Assembly: GCA_015492295.1 (NCBI GenBank)
Contig: WGFI01000011.1
Location: 1-33,486, forward strand
Source: Caldifarciminota bacterium
GTDB taxonomy: Bacteria > Hydrothermota > Hydrothermia > LBFQ01
Direction of reading: 5' to 3'
Length of the DNA stretch: 33,486 nt
The notes beneath the pieces were generated by a model. That model saw only the letters and a list, made by a program, of their open reading frames with translations. It was not told the DNA's origin and made no database searches. The translations under genes were made by a program, and so were the position numbers. Each line of letters opens with the position of its first letter. Position 1 is the first letter of the stretch. Positions 10,295-19,050 of the stretch are shown in pieces.

Positions 10295-12406
10295 ATGAAA
10301 GTTCGGAAACTCGTCGTTTATTTATCAATTCCTACGCTTTGGATCGTGTTCTTTCTCCCTATACTCAAAGGTTCCACGATGTTTGATGATACCATTGAGC
10401 AGTTTTATCCCGCCTTCCACTTCTTGGTGCTTAATCTGAGAAAGTTCTCCCTACCTTTTTTCAACCATCATCAATTCGCGGGTTTTCCCTTTCTTAATGA
10501 GCCTCAATATTTCGCGCTGAATCCCTTTTTCATACTCCGCCATATAGTGGGTATCTTCAACGATTCCATACACATTTACAATCTGATGGTCGCGATAAAT
10601 TACCTCTTTGGATTTATATTCTCCTTCCTATATTTGAAAAGGAAGTTTGATGAGGGCGTGGCATTATTCGGAGCGATCATTTATACATTTTCAATGAACC
10701 ACATAACCACCATAGTCCATCCCCATGTTTTTGATCTAATTCCGTTGATTCCCTTGATATTCTATTTTCTTGAAACCTCACCGTTTATATCCGCCATATT
10801 CATGGGAATATCCTTCCACACGGGGCATCCTCAGAAACCTCTATATCTGCTTTTGAGTATAATAATCTACTACATACTCATATCCATCAAGGATAGGAAA
10901 AGATTCTTGGAGTTTGTGGCGTATATACTGATAGTCATTCCCTTCATGTTGGCGTACTACTTCCAAATCAAGGACCTTTTCGGATTCAGCGAGAGGGTGA
11001 GCTGGAACATAAAGTCCCTTCTTGAATCTTCCTATCATTTGGATAAATTCGTATCCTTTTTGATACCGAAGTTCTACGGAAGCATAGAGGAAGGAAGCGT
11101 ATATGTGGGAGGACCGTACCATTTTTATATGCAAATGAGCATATATTTCTCCGTAGCGGGAATCGTTATGGCGATATTTGCTATAATGAAGCATTGGAGG
11201 GATTTCTATGTTAAACTCTCTACGATAATTATACTCGTTATGATATTCATCGCGCTTGGTGATCAGAATCCCATTATAAATTTCGTTTATTCCACAGGGT
11301 TGGTTAAAGGTCTAAGGGATCCCGTCAGAGCATTACACATAACACCGATATTCGTATCCATCCTCGCATCCTACGGTTTAAGGTCCTTTATGGATACCAA
11401 GGATATAAAAAGCATATTTAAGATTCTGGGTATTCTGATATTCGTAGCGATATTCTATATGTTTTCCTTCAACAAACCGTATAACTTTGATAACTCGGGA
11501 GAGATTTTGAAGTTTTTCCTATTATCCCTTGCGGTCTATATCCTGTCGTTCGCTTTCACCAAGGGACTCTCGGGCGGAATTTTCATAACATCCATGATCG
11601 TTTTAACATTTTTGGATCTCTACTCCGCTGGAAATCCCTATCTACGCAGGAGGTTAGATGTTGAAAACTATTACAATCCTGAGTACATAAACGATATTAA
11701 ACCACCTCAACTCGGCTATTATCGTATAAACGCCAGATTCAACAAAGGTATAGCCCTTCCGAGAAACTCGGGTATGATGAACGGTTTGGAGCTGGTTGAT
11801 GGTTATGAGCCTTTAATATCAAGGTATTATATAGCATTTTACAGGTATATGATCAACAGGGAGGACGGCTTTGAGAACCTTCTTTCAATGGCTAATGTTA
11901 GATACTACATAGGCGATTATGGATTTAACGAGTTGAAAAATACCCTTCCACGCGCCTGTATATACTATGATGCAGAAGTTTTAAGGGATAGTTCAGAGTT
12001 TTTCAGGAATCTGAGGGATTACGATGTGCATAAATCGCTGTATGTGCAAAGTTCGCTCAGAAGAAATTATAATTCTCCGTCCCCTTGCAAACCTGTGAAG
12101 ATATTGAATTACGATTATAGGCATGTAAGATTCTCTTATGAAAGCGATAAACCTGGAATCTTATATATTTCCATACCCATTTATCCCCATTGGGAGGTGA
12201 AGGTCAATGGGAAAAAAGAAAAGATATTGCGAGCAAATTGGGCCTTTATGGCGGTGGAAATACCTCTGGGAAGGGGTACGGTTGAGGTGAGTTATAACGC
12301 GAGATCCATAATCATGACGGCATCTTTGTGGATCCTGGGTATCGTGTTGGGTTTGGTTATGAAATTCGGTTATCAACTCTATAATACTCGGCTATGGAGT
12401 CGCTAA
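10295..12406 (+). CDS. YfhO-like multi-spanning membrane protein
   Basis: FDDTIEQFYPAFHFLVLNLRKFSLPFFNHHQFAGFPFLNEPQYFALNPFF and C-terminal LYISIPIYPHWEVKVNGKKEKILRANWAFMAVEIPLGRGTVEVSY, with multiple TM helices. Confidence 0.8.
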   Translation: MKVRKLVVYLSIPTLWIVFFLPILKGSTMFDDTIEQFYPAFHFLVLNLRKFSLPFFNHHQFAGFPFLNEPQYFALNPFFILRHIVGIFNDSIHIYNLMVAINYLFGFIFSFLYLKRKFDEGVALFGAIIYTFSMNHITTIVHPHVFDLIPLIPLIFYFLETSPFISAIFMGISFHTGHPQKPLYLLLSIIIYYILISIKDRKRFLEFVAYILIVIPFMLAYYFQIKDLFGFSERVSWNIKSLLESSYHLDKFVSFLIPKFYGSIEEGSVYVGGPYHFYMQMSIYFSVAGIVMAIFAIMKHWRDFYVKLSTIIILVMIFIALGDQNPIINFVYSTGLVKGLRDPVRALHITPIFVSILASYGLRSFMDTKDIKSIFKILGILIFVAIFYMFSFNKPYNFDNSGEILKFFLLSLAVYILSFAFTKGLSGGIFITSMIVLTFLDLYSAGNPYLRRRLDVENYYNPEYINDIKPPQLGYYRINARFNKGIALPRNSGMMNGLELVDGYEPLISRYYIAFYRYMINREDGFENLLSMANVRYYIGDYGFNELKNTLPRACIYYDAEVLRDSSEFFRNLRDYDVHKSLYVQSSLRRNYNSPSPCKPVKILNYDYRHVRFSYESDKPGILYISIPIYPHWEVKVNGKKEKILRANWAFMAVEIPLGRGTVEVSYNARSIIMTASLWILGIVLGLVMKFGYQLYNTRLWSR

Positions 12407-13482
12407 AACAGCTTTTGAAGAATCTCATTCAGTTTAGAACCACATACGAAAATCCTGAGCAGCTATTGGCTATCGTGGATTATGTTGAGAAGTTTCTGGA
12501 TTCTCCGAACTTGTACATAGAAAGATTTATAAGGAATGGAAAACCCTCTTTGGCGGTCTGTCTAAACAAAAACAGAAACAGGCACTTCAAAATCATATTC
12601 GCTGGACATCTTGATGTGGTACCCGCAAAGGATGAGCAGTTTATAGCGAAGGAGGAGGGAAACCGAATATACGGGAGAGGGGCGCTTGATATGAAAGGGC
12701 CGAGCGCGGTGATGATAAAACTCTTTAAAGATTTGGCGGATAAAGGCGTAAAGAAAGATATATGCCTTATGCTAACGACGGATGAAGAGGTTGGCAGCTA
12801 CGATGGGGTAGGATATTTGGTTGAAGAAGAGGGATTTTCCGCTGATCTGGCTGTAATACCCGATTCGGGAGAAAACTTCACGGTTATAACGCATGAGAAA
12901 GGGGTATTGCATTTTTCCGTTGATTTTACTGGAAAACCCGCTCATGGCTCCATGCCTTGGCTCGGGGATAGCGCCATTGAAAAGGGATTGAGATTTTATG
13001 AGGATCTTAAAAGATTCTTACTTTACGATTCCGACGATCCCGAACACTGGCATAATACTGTTGTCTTGGGGGTTATGAAAGGGGGAAACAAGGTGAACCA
13101 GATACCTCCAAGCGCACATCTTGAATTTGATGTGAGATTCGTACCCCCATTCACGATTGACGAAATAAAATCGGCCGTATCCTATTTGGCTAAGAAGCAC
13201 GGTGGGAAAATAACCGTACTTTCAGAAGGCCACCCATTTTCAACCGATATAAATCACCCATTGGTTCAGAAGTTTATAAGCAAAGTCAAGCAAGTGGTGG
13301 GGGAAGTAAAATTCGGGAAGACTCATGGAGCAACGGACGGAAGGTTTTTCGCATCAAAGAATATACCGGTTATAATGATATATCCAGAGGGGGAAGACAT
13401 ACATGGGGACAACGAGTGGGTATCTTTTGATTCTCTCGTTAAACTCTACAATATATTCTATGAATTTGTTATTTCAATTTAA
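12394..13482 (+). CDS. M20-family metallopeptidase (DapE/ArgE-like)
   Basis: IIFAGHLDVVPA, YGRGALDMKGPSAVMI, LMLTTDEEVGSYDGVGYLVEEE, GKPAHGSMPWLG, THGATDGRFFASKNIPVIMIYPEG. Confidence 0.92.
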   Translation: MESLKQLLKNLIQFRTTYENPEQLLAIVDYVEKFLDSPNLYIERFIRNGKPSLAVCLNKNRNRHFKIIFAGHLDVVPAKDEQFIAKEEGNRIYGRGALDMKGPSAVMIKLFKDLADKGVKKDICLMLTTDEEVGSYDGVGYLVEEEGFSADLAVIPDSGENFTVITHEKGVLHFSVDFTGKPAHGSMPWLGDSAIEKGLRFYEDLKRFLLYDSDDPEHWHNTVVLGVMKGGNKVNQIPPSAHLEFDVRFVPPFTIDEIKSAVSYLAKKHGGKITVLSEGHPFSTDINHPLVQKFISKVKQVVGEVKFGKTHGATDGRFFASKNIPVIMIYPEGEDIHGDNEWVSFDSLVKLYNIFYEFVISI

Positions 13483-13823
13483 CACTCACAGCTTCGCAAG
13501 GTCATAATATCAACATCTTTTGGTACCACACTTATATCGCAGTTTCTACAAACAACAATAATTCTGGCTATGATTTCAACCCCTTCCTCCGAAAACTTCT
13601 CAACATGCCTTTCAAGACTTTTCATATGCTCCTCCGTAACTTCGCACTCGGGTATGACCTCAACAACGGCCCTTTCAATATAGCCCTTTCTCCTCCTATC
13701 CACTATAAAATCCGGATTATCCTTCTCCTTGTCCAACTTTCTAATGACCCATCCATCGTCATAAGGGTATCTTTTCCTTAAATTCGCCTTCACATAAGGA
13801 TACATGTCTATCGCCCTACGCAT
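13479..13823 (-). CDS. Hypothetical protein with C-terminal cysteines (CRNC...CEC)
   Basis: 114-aa ORF with consensus promoter-like TTTCAACCTTATAAT immediately upstream of its ATG; converges on 12394-13482. Confidence 0.65.
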   Translation of the reverse strand: MRRAIDMYPYVKANLRKRYPYDDGWVIRKLDKEKDNPDFIVDRRRKGYIERAVVEVIPECEVTEEHMKSLERHVEKFSEEGVEIIARIIVVCRNCDISVVPKDVDIMTLRSCEC

Positions 13824-13845
13824 AAAGCGGGAATTATAAGGTTGA
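13824..13845 (-). promoter_or_regulatory. Promoter-like TTTCAACCTTATAAT placed 9 nt upstream of ATG
   Basis: Reverse complement reads ctttcaaccttataattcccgctttATG; near-identical elements occur upstream of other genes in the window. Confidence 0.6.
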
Positions 13846-13876
13846 AAGGGTTTTTTACCTTACTTAAACTGAAACT

Positions 13877-15997
13877 TTAACGAACTAATATTTTATAGAT
13901 TATCCTACCAAGCTTCCACCTTATAACGGCGAATAGAACACCCTTACTCTTAATCTTATAACTAACTGAACCTATGACATTTTTGAATTTCTTCTTCTCT
14001 TTCAATCTCCCATCGGGTGAAAAGATCTCAATGAGTAAATCGCTCCTTATAGGGACTATGATATTTATGTACGAATTCACCACTTTGATATTCATGTTCT
14101 CCTTTATTTCCTCCTCGGATACATCCACGACGCAGGTCAATGTGGTATCCCGTTTGAACATTATTCCGTCCGCTATGACCACCGATCCGTCCGGAGCATC
14201 ATCGTACAGTTTAACCAGGAATGTATCCGCGCATACACTTCCAAGATAGAACCAACCCGTATCCAAAGATGAGCTGTACTGATTTAAGTACAGGTTGGTA
14301 TCACCGTATATAGTGTTTAACCTATAATGTGCGGAGGAAGTTCTATTCGTACCTTTTCTAACCCATGCGAATACCTTCCATCCACCTGAGCAGGGCAAAC
14401 TCGCCGTCCATATAGCGGAATCGGGTGTTCCTCCCACATCGGCATACCTGTAATCTCCGTTGAAACCCGTATATGAACTCAAATACCAATTTCCGAAGGA
14501 ATACCAACCCGTATCTCCATCATCAACCACCACATCCGGGCAAGAAACGGAATCCCTGTATATCCATAAGGCCGCATCAAAGGCTATCTTTCTACCCGAT
14601 ACGGTTGAGGTATCTGCCAAGGTTAAGGCGTTCAAAGGGGAATAACCTGCATCAAAAGTGTATGTCCCGAGGCTTACCCACTGGTTTGAGTATAGGGACT
14701 GATCCACCCAAACATCGGTCGTACTCCCCTGATGATACACCCTATATCTAACATACGCATCGTAACCGGATGGGATATACACTTTGACCTCGTACCTTCC
14801 GCTCCTTGGAAGATTGGGCGTCCATCTCGCCCAATTCACGACGGAACCCGTCGTGGTATAGGTGTACCATACATGCTTGTAATTCCCCAAGGAATATACC
14901 GTTCCATAACCGTTCCCCGAATCGTACCACCAGTACTGATAAGGCCCTCCCCTCTTAAATCCCGCCGTTAGGTCATCAACCAAGGTATCCGATGGCTTTA
15001 ATCCCTCAACTAATGCCATATAATAAAGCCAATCCCAGTAAGGTCCGGGATCCGTATGAGTCGCCCCCGGAACCTCGGCATGTCCCATTATACCGTTTAT
15101 GGTATCGTGATTCAATGCGAAACCGAAAGTTGATATGGACATACGACTTATATATGCGGATTTTTTCATTACGGTATCCGTGTACCAACCGTTTTGACTA
15201 ACATATCCCTCATGCTCTATTCCTATGGATCTGGTGTTATAATACCAGTTTCCCGCATGCCATGCTATATCCTTATGACAAACCATCTGAGTGGCTTCAC
15301 CATCCGAGGATCTAAGGACATAATGGGCGCTCACATTTGACGATGGATTTTTGAACCACGATATGGCACCGTAATAGGATCCCTCGGTGGTATGAATTAC
15401 CACTTTGTGTATAGGATAGCTGCTTGGTCTTGAACTCGTCGTGAAGTTTGAGGTATCAGCCTGATCCCAAACCTCCACCAAAGGGTACTCCGGGCCTGGG
15501 GGACAGACGTTCAATACGATACTATCCCTATCCTCTCCCTCAAATCCCTGAATATTGTAAGGTTTTATCATAAGAACGGGATATTTGAGACCTTTCCTTA
15601 GAAGGTTTATCACATCCTTAGCGAAAACCTTTTCAGCACCTTTTGGACCGTACATTTCCAAAGCGCAGGATAATTTCCCCCCGCACATTTTGAGGTAATG
15701 CTTTAAGAGTAAGGCGCCCGCGAGTATATTCTTTTGGACATCGTAAATTATTTCATCCCTACTTATACCCGAAACCCTTTCCGCCTCATCAATGTTAAAT
15801 ATGCCCATTATCCCATATTGAGGTATCTCACCCTCCGAGGGTATGTGATGGTAGTATCTGGTTAAGGTATATGAAACGGCCATTAGGTAATCAACCGGAA
15901 TATCCGCCTCCTTGGAAGCATTTAAGAAATATCCTCGTAGGTTTTCAAGCCTTTCCATTTCACCGATCGGAGGAGCGGATAACAATGCTATAACCAT
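13877..15997 (-). CDS. Multidomain secreted N-acetylmuramoyl-L-alanine amidase (transglycosylase-like N-terminus + Amidase_2 + two golvesin/xanthan-lyase-like beta domains + T9SS-like tail)
   Basis: IHKVVIHTTEGSYYGAISWFKNPSSNVSAHYVLRSSDGEATQMVCHKDIAWHAGNWYYNTRSIGIEHEGY and MGHAEVPGATHTDPGPYWDW (Amidase_2). Two segments of the form DDGDTGWYSFGNWYLSS...YADVGGTPDSAIWTASLPCSGGWKVFAWV. Tail LLIEIFSPDGRLKEKKKF...GVLFAVIRWKLGRIIYKILVR. Confidence 0.85.
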   Translation of the reverse strand: MVIALLSAPPIGEMERLENLRGYFLNASKEADIPVDYLMAVSYTLTRYYHHIPSEGEIPQYGIMGIFNIDEAERVSGISRDEIIYDVQKNILAGALLLKHYLKMCGGKLSCALEMYGPKGAEKVFAKDVINLLRKGLKYPVLMIKPYNIQGFEGEDRDSIVLNVCPPGPEYPLVEVWDQADTSNFTTSSRPSSYPIHKVVIHTTEGSYYGAISWFKNPSSNVSAHYVLRSSDGEATQMVCHKDIAWHAGNWYYNTRSIGIEHEGYVSQNGWYTDTVMKKSAYISRMSISTFGFALNHDTINGIMGHAEVPGATHTDPGPYWDWLYYMALVEGLKPSDTLVDDLTAGFKRGGPYQYWWYDSGNGYGTVYSLGNYKHVWYTYTTTGSVVNWARWTPNLPRSGRYEVKVYIPSGYDAYVRYRVYHQGSTTDVWVDQSLYSNQWVSLGTYTFDAGYSPLNALTLADTSTVSGRKIAFDAALWIYRDSVSCPDVVVDDGDTGWYSFGNWYLSSYTGFNGDYRYADVGGTPDSAIWTASLPCSGGWKVFAWVRKGTNRTSSAHYRLNTIYGDTNLYLNQYSSSLDTGWFYLGSVCADTFLVKLYDDAPDGSVVIADGIMFKRDTTLTCVVDVSEEEIKENMNIKVVNSYINIIVPIRSDLLIEIFSPDGRLKEKKKFKNVIGSVSYKIKSKGVLFAVIRWKLGRIIYKILVR

Positions 15998-16024
15998 CCT
16001 GTAGATTTTAAGGTTGAAACCTTT

Positions 16025-16714
16025 TTACCTCCTCAACATTCTCTCCTCCGTATTCCTTATCGTTTTCTGCATGGGCTTGGGTGGGTTGAACTTCCTTTGG
16101 ATGTTATACCTTACATTCAGGTTTATATACATCCACTTAATGGCATTATATTTGTACGCGGAGTAATCATCCGCATTGACATTTATCGCGTACTTGTAGG
16201 TCTTAAAAGGATCCATAGCGGAGAGGGTAATATCAAAGTCTCTGATTCTCGTGCTAAAAGCGAGCTGAAAGAGGAGGGTGGGTTCAGATTTCCCCCATAC
16301 CATAACATACAGACCTTCATAATTGACCGCAAGCTGAAACATCGCGACGCTTAGAAGAAAACTAAGGTTGGCATTTATCCTGTAATAGTATGTTGAAACA
16401 TCCCTATAAGAATACCATCCATAAGAGGGATTCAACGACAAACTCATCAGATTACCCGGTGAGTAAGATATATAAAGCGACAGTCCAGCATGCCTACCAT
16501 CTCCCGCGTTGATATATCTCTTCAATGATACGGTATATGTTAAAACCCCTTCCTCAATGTCAAAAACATTTCGCACGATTGAGAGGAAGGTCTCAGGGAT
16601 GATATTAAAGTTTCCGAGATAATGGTTGAGGCCAAACTCAAATTTATAGGAGTATTCAGGAAGGACCTCAGGATTTCCCTGCTCAATTTCATCTATGGTT
16701 TGGGGATAGTACAA
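16025..16714 (-). pseudogene. Truncated C-terminal barrel fragment of a TonB-dependent-receptor-like outer membrane protein
   Basis: PQTIDEIEQGNPEVLPEYSYKFEFGLNHYLGNFNIIPETFLSIVRN resembles the 'GNPxLxPE' barrel region. The frame upstream (to about 16741) hits a stop inside the CRISPR-like repeat, so the plug and N-terminal barrel are missing. Confidence 0.65.
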
Positions 16715-16736
16715 GGGTAATATTGAATAGATGACG

Positions 16737-16768
16737 AGTCCTTAATCTACCTTGTGGAATTTAAACAG
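16737..16768 (+). repeat. Left copy of a perfect 32-bp inverted repeat
   Basis: agtccttaatctaccttgtggaatttaaacag is the exact reverse complement of 26900-26931. Confidence 0.95.
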
Positions 16769-16831
16769 GATAGGGATGGGCAGCCCGTTTTTTCGCCGTT
16801 TTGTTCTTAATCTACATTGTGGAATTTAAAC
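16737..16831 (+). CRISPR. Minimal/degenerate CRISPR-like unit: repeat (16737-16766), 35-nt spacer (16767-16801), degenerate terminal repeat (16802-16831)
   Basis: agtccttaatctaccttgtggaatttaaac versus tgttcttaatctacattgtggaatttaaac (27/30 identical). The ATTTAAAC end resembles the ATTGAAAC end of many type I-B/III repeats. Only two units and no cas genes in window. Confidence 0.6.
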
Positions 16832-17561
16832 CAATGAAAGGGCTTTGATTTACATCACGGGAACTGCAACCGATGGAGCACCTATTATTACACCTGATGG
16901 TATCGTAATAAGTGGCAACGGTAAATATCCACAGGCAAGGCGATTTAAATATCCCGTTTTGGTTAGGGTTGTAATGGAAACCGCAAAACGATTGGCCGAG
17001 AGGATAAATCTTTATGGTGTCAATGATGAGACGGAATTTTATTATAGCCTCTTTTATATGCTTACTCCTTTATTTCCTTGGAGCCGCTCGCAAAGGCAAC
17101 TTTATGGGTTTGTTTCTTTGAAGATATACCTCTATATATCGCCCTCAATAACGCTATATTCACACTTGCAAAATCCAAGTATTAAGCCAAGAGTCTAAAA
17201 GCACCTTTTAACCTTGATGAGGTATTGAGAGCGGTTTCGGATGTAGGACGGTTTTTAAGGGAAAACTTACACAGGCCCAGAAAACTCTACGATTTTCTTA
17301 TAGAGGCCTCCGAAAGATACAAGCAAGTTGCAGTGAAGCAACGCCTTAATATCTTTGCAATTCCTAATCCTGACGATTTTCAACCTTATAATATCAATAA
17401 CAGCATGAAGGAACTAATTGACAAAATTCAAAACCCAGACCTAAAAATCATAGCATATATTAGCATATATTCTCCTTTATCAAAACGAAAAACTTGACGA
17501 TATAAGCAAAGATATTGCGAGGATAAAGGATTTAATGGAGAGCGAGGTATGGAAAAGGTGA
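16830..17561 (+). pseudogene. Decayed gene X (5'-truncated, family unknown)
   Basis: ALIYITGTATDGAPIITPDGIVISGNGKYPQARRFKYPVLVRVVMETAKRLAERINLYG... shifts from frame 0 to frame 2 near 17075 (LEPLAKATLWVCFFEDIPLYIALNNAIFTLAKSKY), has TAA at 17183, then a 10-bp duplication frameshift at 17451-17470 before ...LLYQNEKLDDISKDIARIKDLMESEVWKR*. Confidence 0.6.
17451..17470 (+). repeat. Perfect 10-bp tandem duplication (tagcatatat x2)
   Basis: Direct reading. Removing one copy restores the frame (IIAYILLYQNEKLDDISK). Confidence 0.9.
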
Positions 17562-17776
17562 AGCCAAAGAACATAAAGGTGATACTCAAATACGCCGATG
17601 CGGTTTATATTTATGAGGATAAAGACGAGTTAATTGCTCGTATAGCTATAAAGGATGCGGGTTATGATGTTAATAGGTTTGAGTGAATTTTATCCGTTCA
17701 TGAGGTTGTAAATGTTCCTTCGCTTGAAGGGATTAAAGTGATAAAGAACCCGGAGGTTATGGATGAAGATGAGTAA
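17549..17776 (+). pseudogene. Decayed gene Y (small protein with one internal TGA)
   Basis: MEKVKPKNIKVILKYADAVYIYEDKDELIARIAIKDAGYDVNRFE-TGA(17684)-ILSVHEVVNVPSLEGIKVIKNPEVMDEDE* reads in one frame. Its start overlaps the end of X. Confidence 0.55.
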
Positions 17777-17910
17777 GAAGGAAATAAAGGCGGTATTGTT
17801 GAGGAGAAGAAGTTTCCGAAAGGACGGTTAAAAGATGGTTAAAGAAGTCAAGGGAGTGTAATCCTGCTTTATTGGATTATTTTGTGCGTAGTGTATTGAA
17901 ATCCCATTAA
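17763..17910 (+). pseudogene. Decayed gene Z (small basic protein with one frameshift)
   Basis: MKMSKKEIKAVLLRRRSFR then, after a frameshift, RTVKRWLKKSRECNPALLDYFVRSVLKSH*. Start overlaps the end of Y. Confidence 0.45.
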
Positions 17911-17952
17911 TTCCCCACACAGGAATGTTTTACCCCTATATAATACCCCACT

Positions 17953-18258
17953 ATGAAGGATAACGGTAAAGAGTTTGTCGCTTTTGCGATAGGCATAATT
18001 ACGGGTTTAACGATCGGAGCGATAGCGACCTTACTCACCACACCATTCACGGGCGCCGAAATGAGAAGCAGAATAACCAAAGGGACAAAGGATGCTTTAA
18101 AGAAACTGAGAGAAGCGAAGGATCAGATAGAGAAGGAAATAGAAGAAAAAGCGAAAGGGTTGAAAGGTGAGGCTGCGGAGAAGGTCGCTGAACTCAGAAA
18201 AAAGGTTGATGAGACATTCGCGAAGCTGGAAGACAAACTGATAGAGGAAAACGAATAG
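17953..18258 (+). CDS. YtxH-like small membrane protein
   Basis: FVAFAIGIITGLTIGAIATLLTTPFTGAEMRSRI followed by a Lys/Glu-rich helix. Confidence 0.8.
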   Translation: MKDNGKEFVAFAIGIITGLTIGAIATLLTTPFTGAEMRSRITKGTKDALKKLREAKDQIEKEIEEKAKGLKGEAAEKVAELRKKVDETFAKLEDKLIEENE

Positions 18259-19050
18259 GTGATATATATACTCTCCTTGGCAACGGCCTATGATATATTC
18301 TCGTTGCCTTTTAGTGTGGAAGAGATCAAAGGGGAGTATTATGTTGGAGACAGACTTCTCTCATCGGGATACAACTGGGTGGCAGGAACCTTCGGTGGTA
18401 GGCTCTTGGCGGAGTTTAGGGGTTTGTACGGTGATGTTAAGTTCTTCTCATCGGGGAATATGGATATGACGGACGAAAGTGGGAATACAATTGGGAAATT
18501 TTCTTCAAATTTCATAAACCTAAAATTCGGAAAGTATATAGAATTCGGGAATTATAAGTTTATATCTGCGGTTGCCATGTCTTACATAGGCCTCGCACCC
18601 TCGGAAAACGCGTTGGCCCTATCCGTATATACCTTTGCGTATAGGGATATAAAGTTTTCCAGTTGGCTAATGAGAATTTATACTCTCATTGACAATATAG
18701 GTTATGAGATTGCCGCCGTTGGTAGAAATAGGGATGTATTACCTTATAGAATATCCATAGGTTCAACATTTAACACGAGAAAATTCAGAGGTTATTTGGA
18801 ATTAAGTAAATTCGCCTTGGGGGGATTAAGTGGAAAGCTGGGAGCGGAACTGAAAATCTATACGCTTGATGTTGGTGTGGCGATCAACAGCAGGTATAGA
18901 CAATTAAACGGTGGATACGGTTTGGATTTTCTAAGCGGTTTATCGCTTTACGGTAATATAAACATACGGAGGTTCAACTTCGCATACTCTTATACATTCT
19001 TGGGACTATTTGGAAGCCGCAATCTTATTCAGATAGGGTATTCTCTTTAA
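18259..19050 (+). CDS. Hypothetical PorV/PorQ-like outer membrane beta-barrel protein
   Basis: GTG start directly after the preceding stop. Beta-strand-rich, ends in ...SYTFLGLFGSRNLIQIGYSL. Family assignment tentative. Confidence 0.6.
   Translation: MIYILSLATAYDIFSLPFSVEEIKGEYYVGDRLLSSGYNWVAGTFGGRLLAEFRGLYGDVKFFSSGNMDMTDESGNTIGKFSSNFINLKFGKYIEFGNYKFISAVAMSYIGLAPSENALALSVYTFAYRDIKFSSWLMRIYTLIDNIGYEIAAVGRNRDVLPYRISIGSTFNTRKFRGYLELSKFALGGLSGKLGAELKIYTLDVGVAINSRYRQLNGGYGLDFLSGLSLYGNINIRRFNFAYSYTFLGLFGSRNLIQIGYSL

Noticed and set aside
16832-17910. Calling decayed genes X/Y/Z as cas or DUF1156-type defence genes
   Set aside because: Context is suggestive, but I could not recognise any diagnostic motif, so the family is left unknown.
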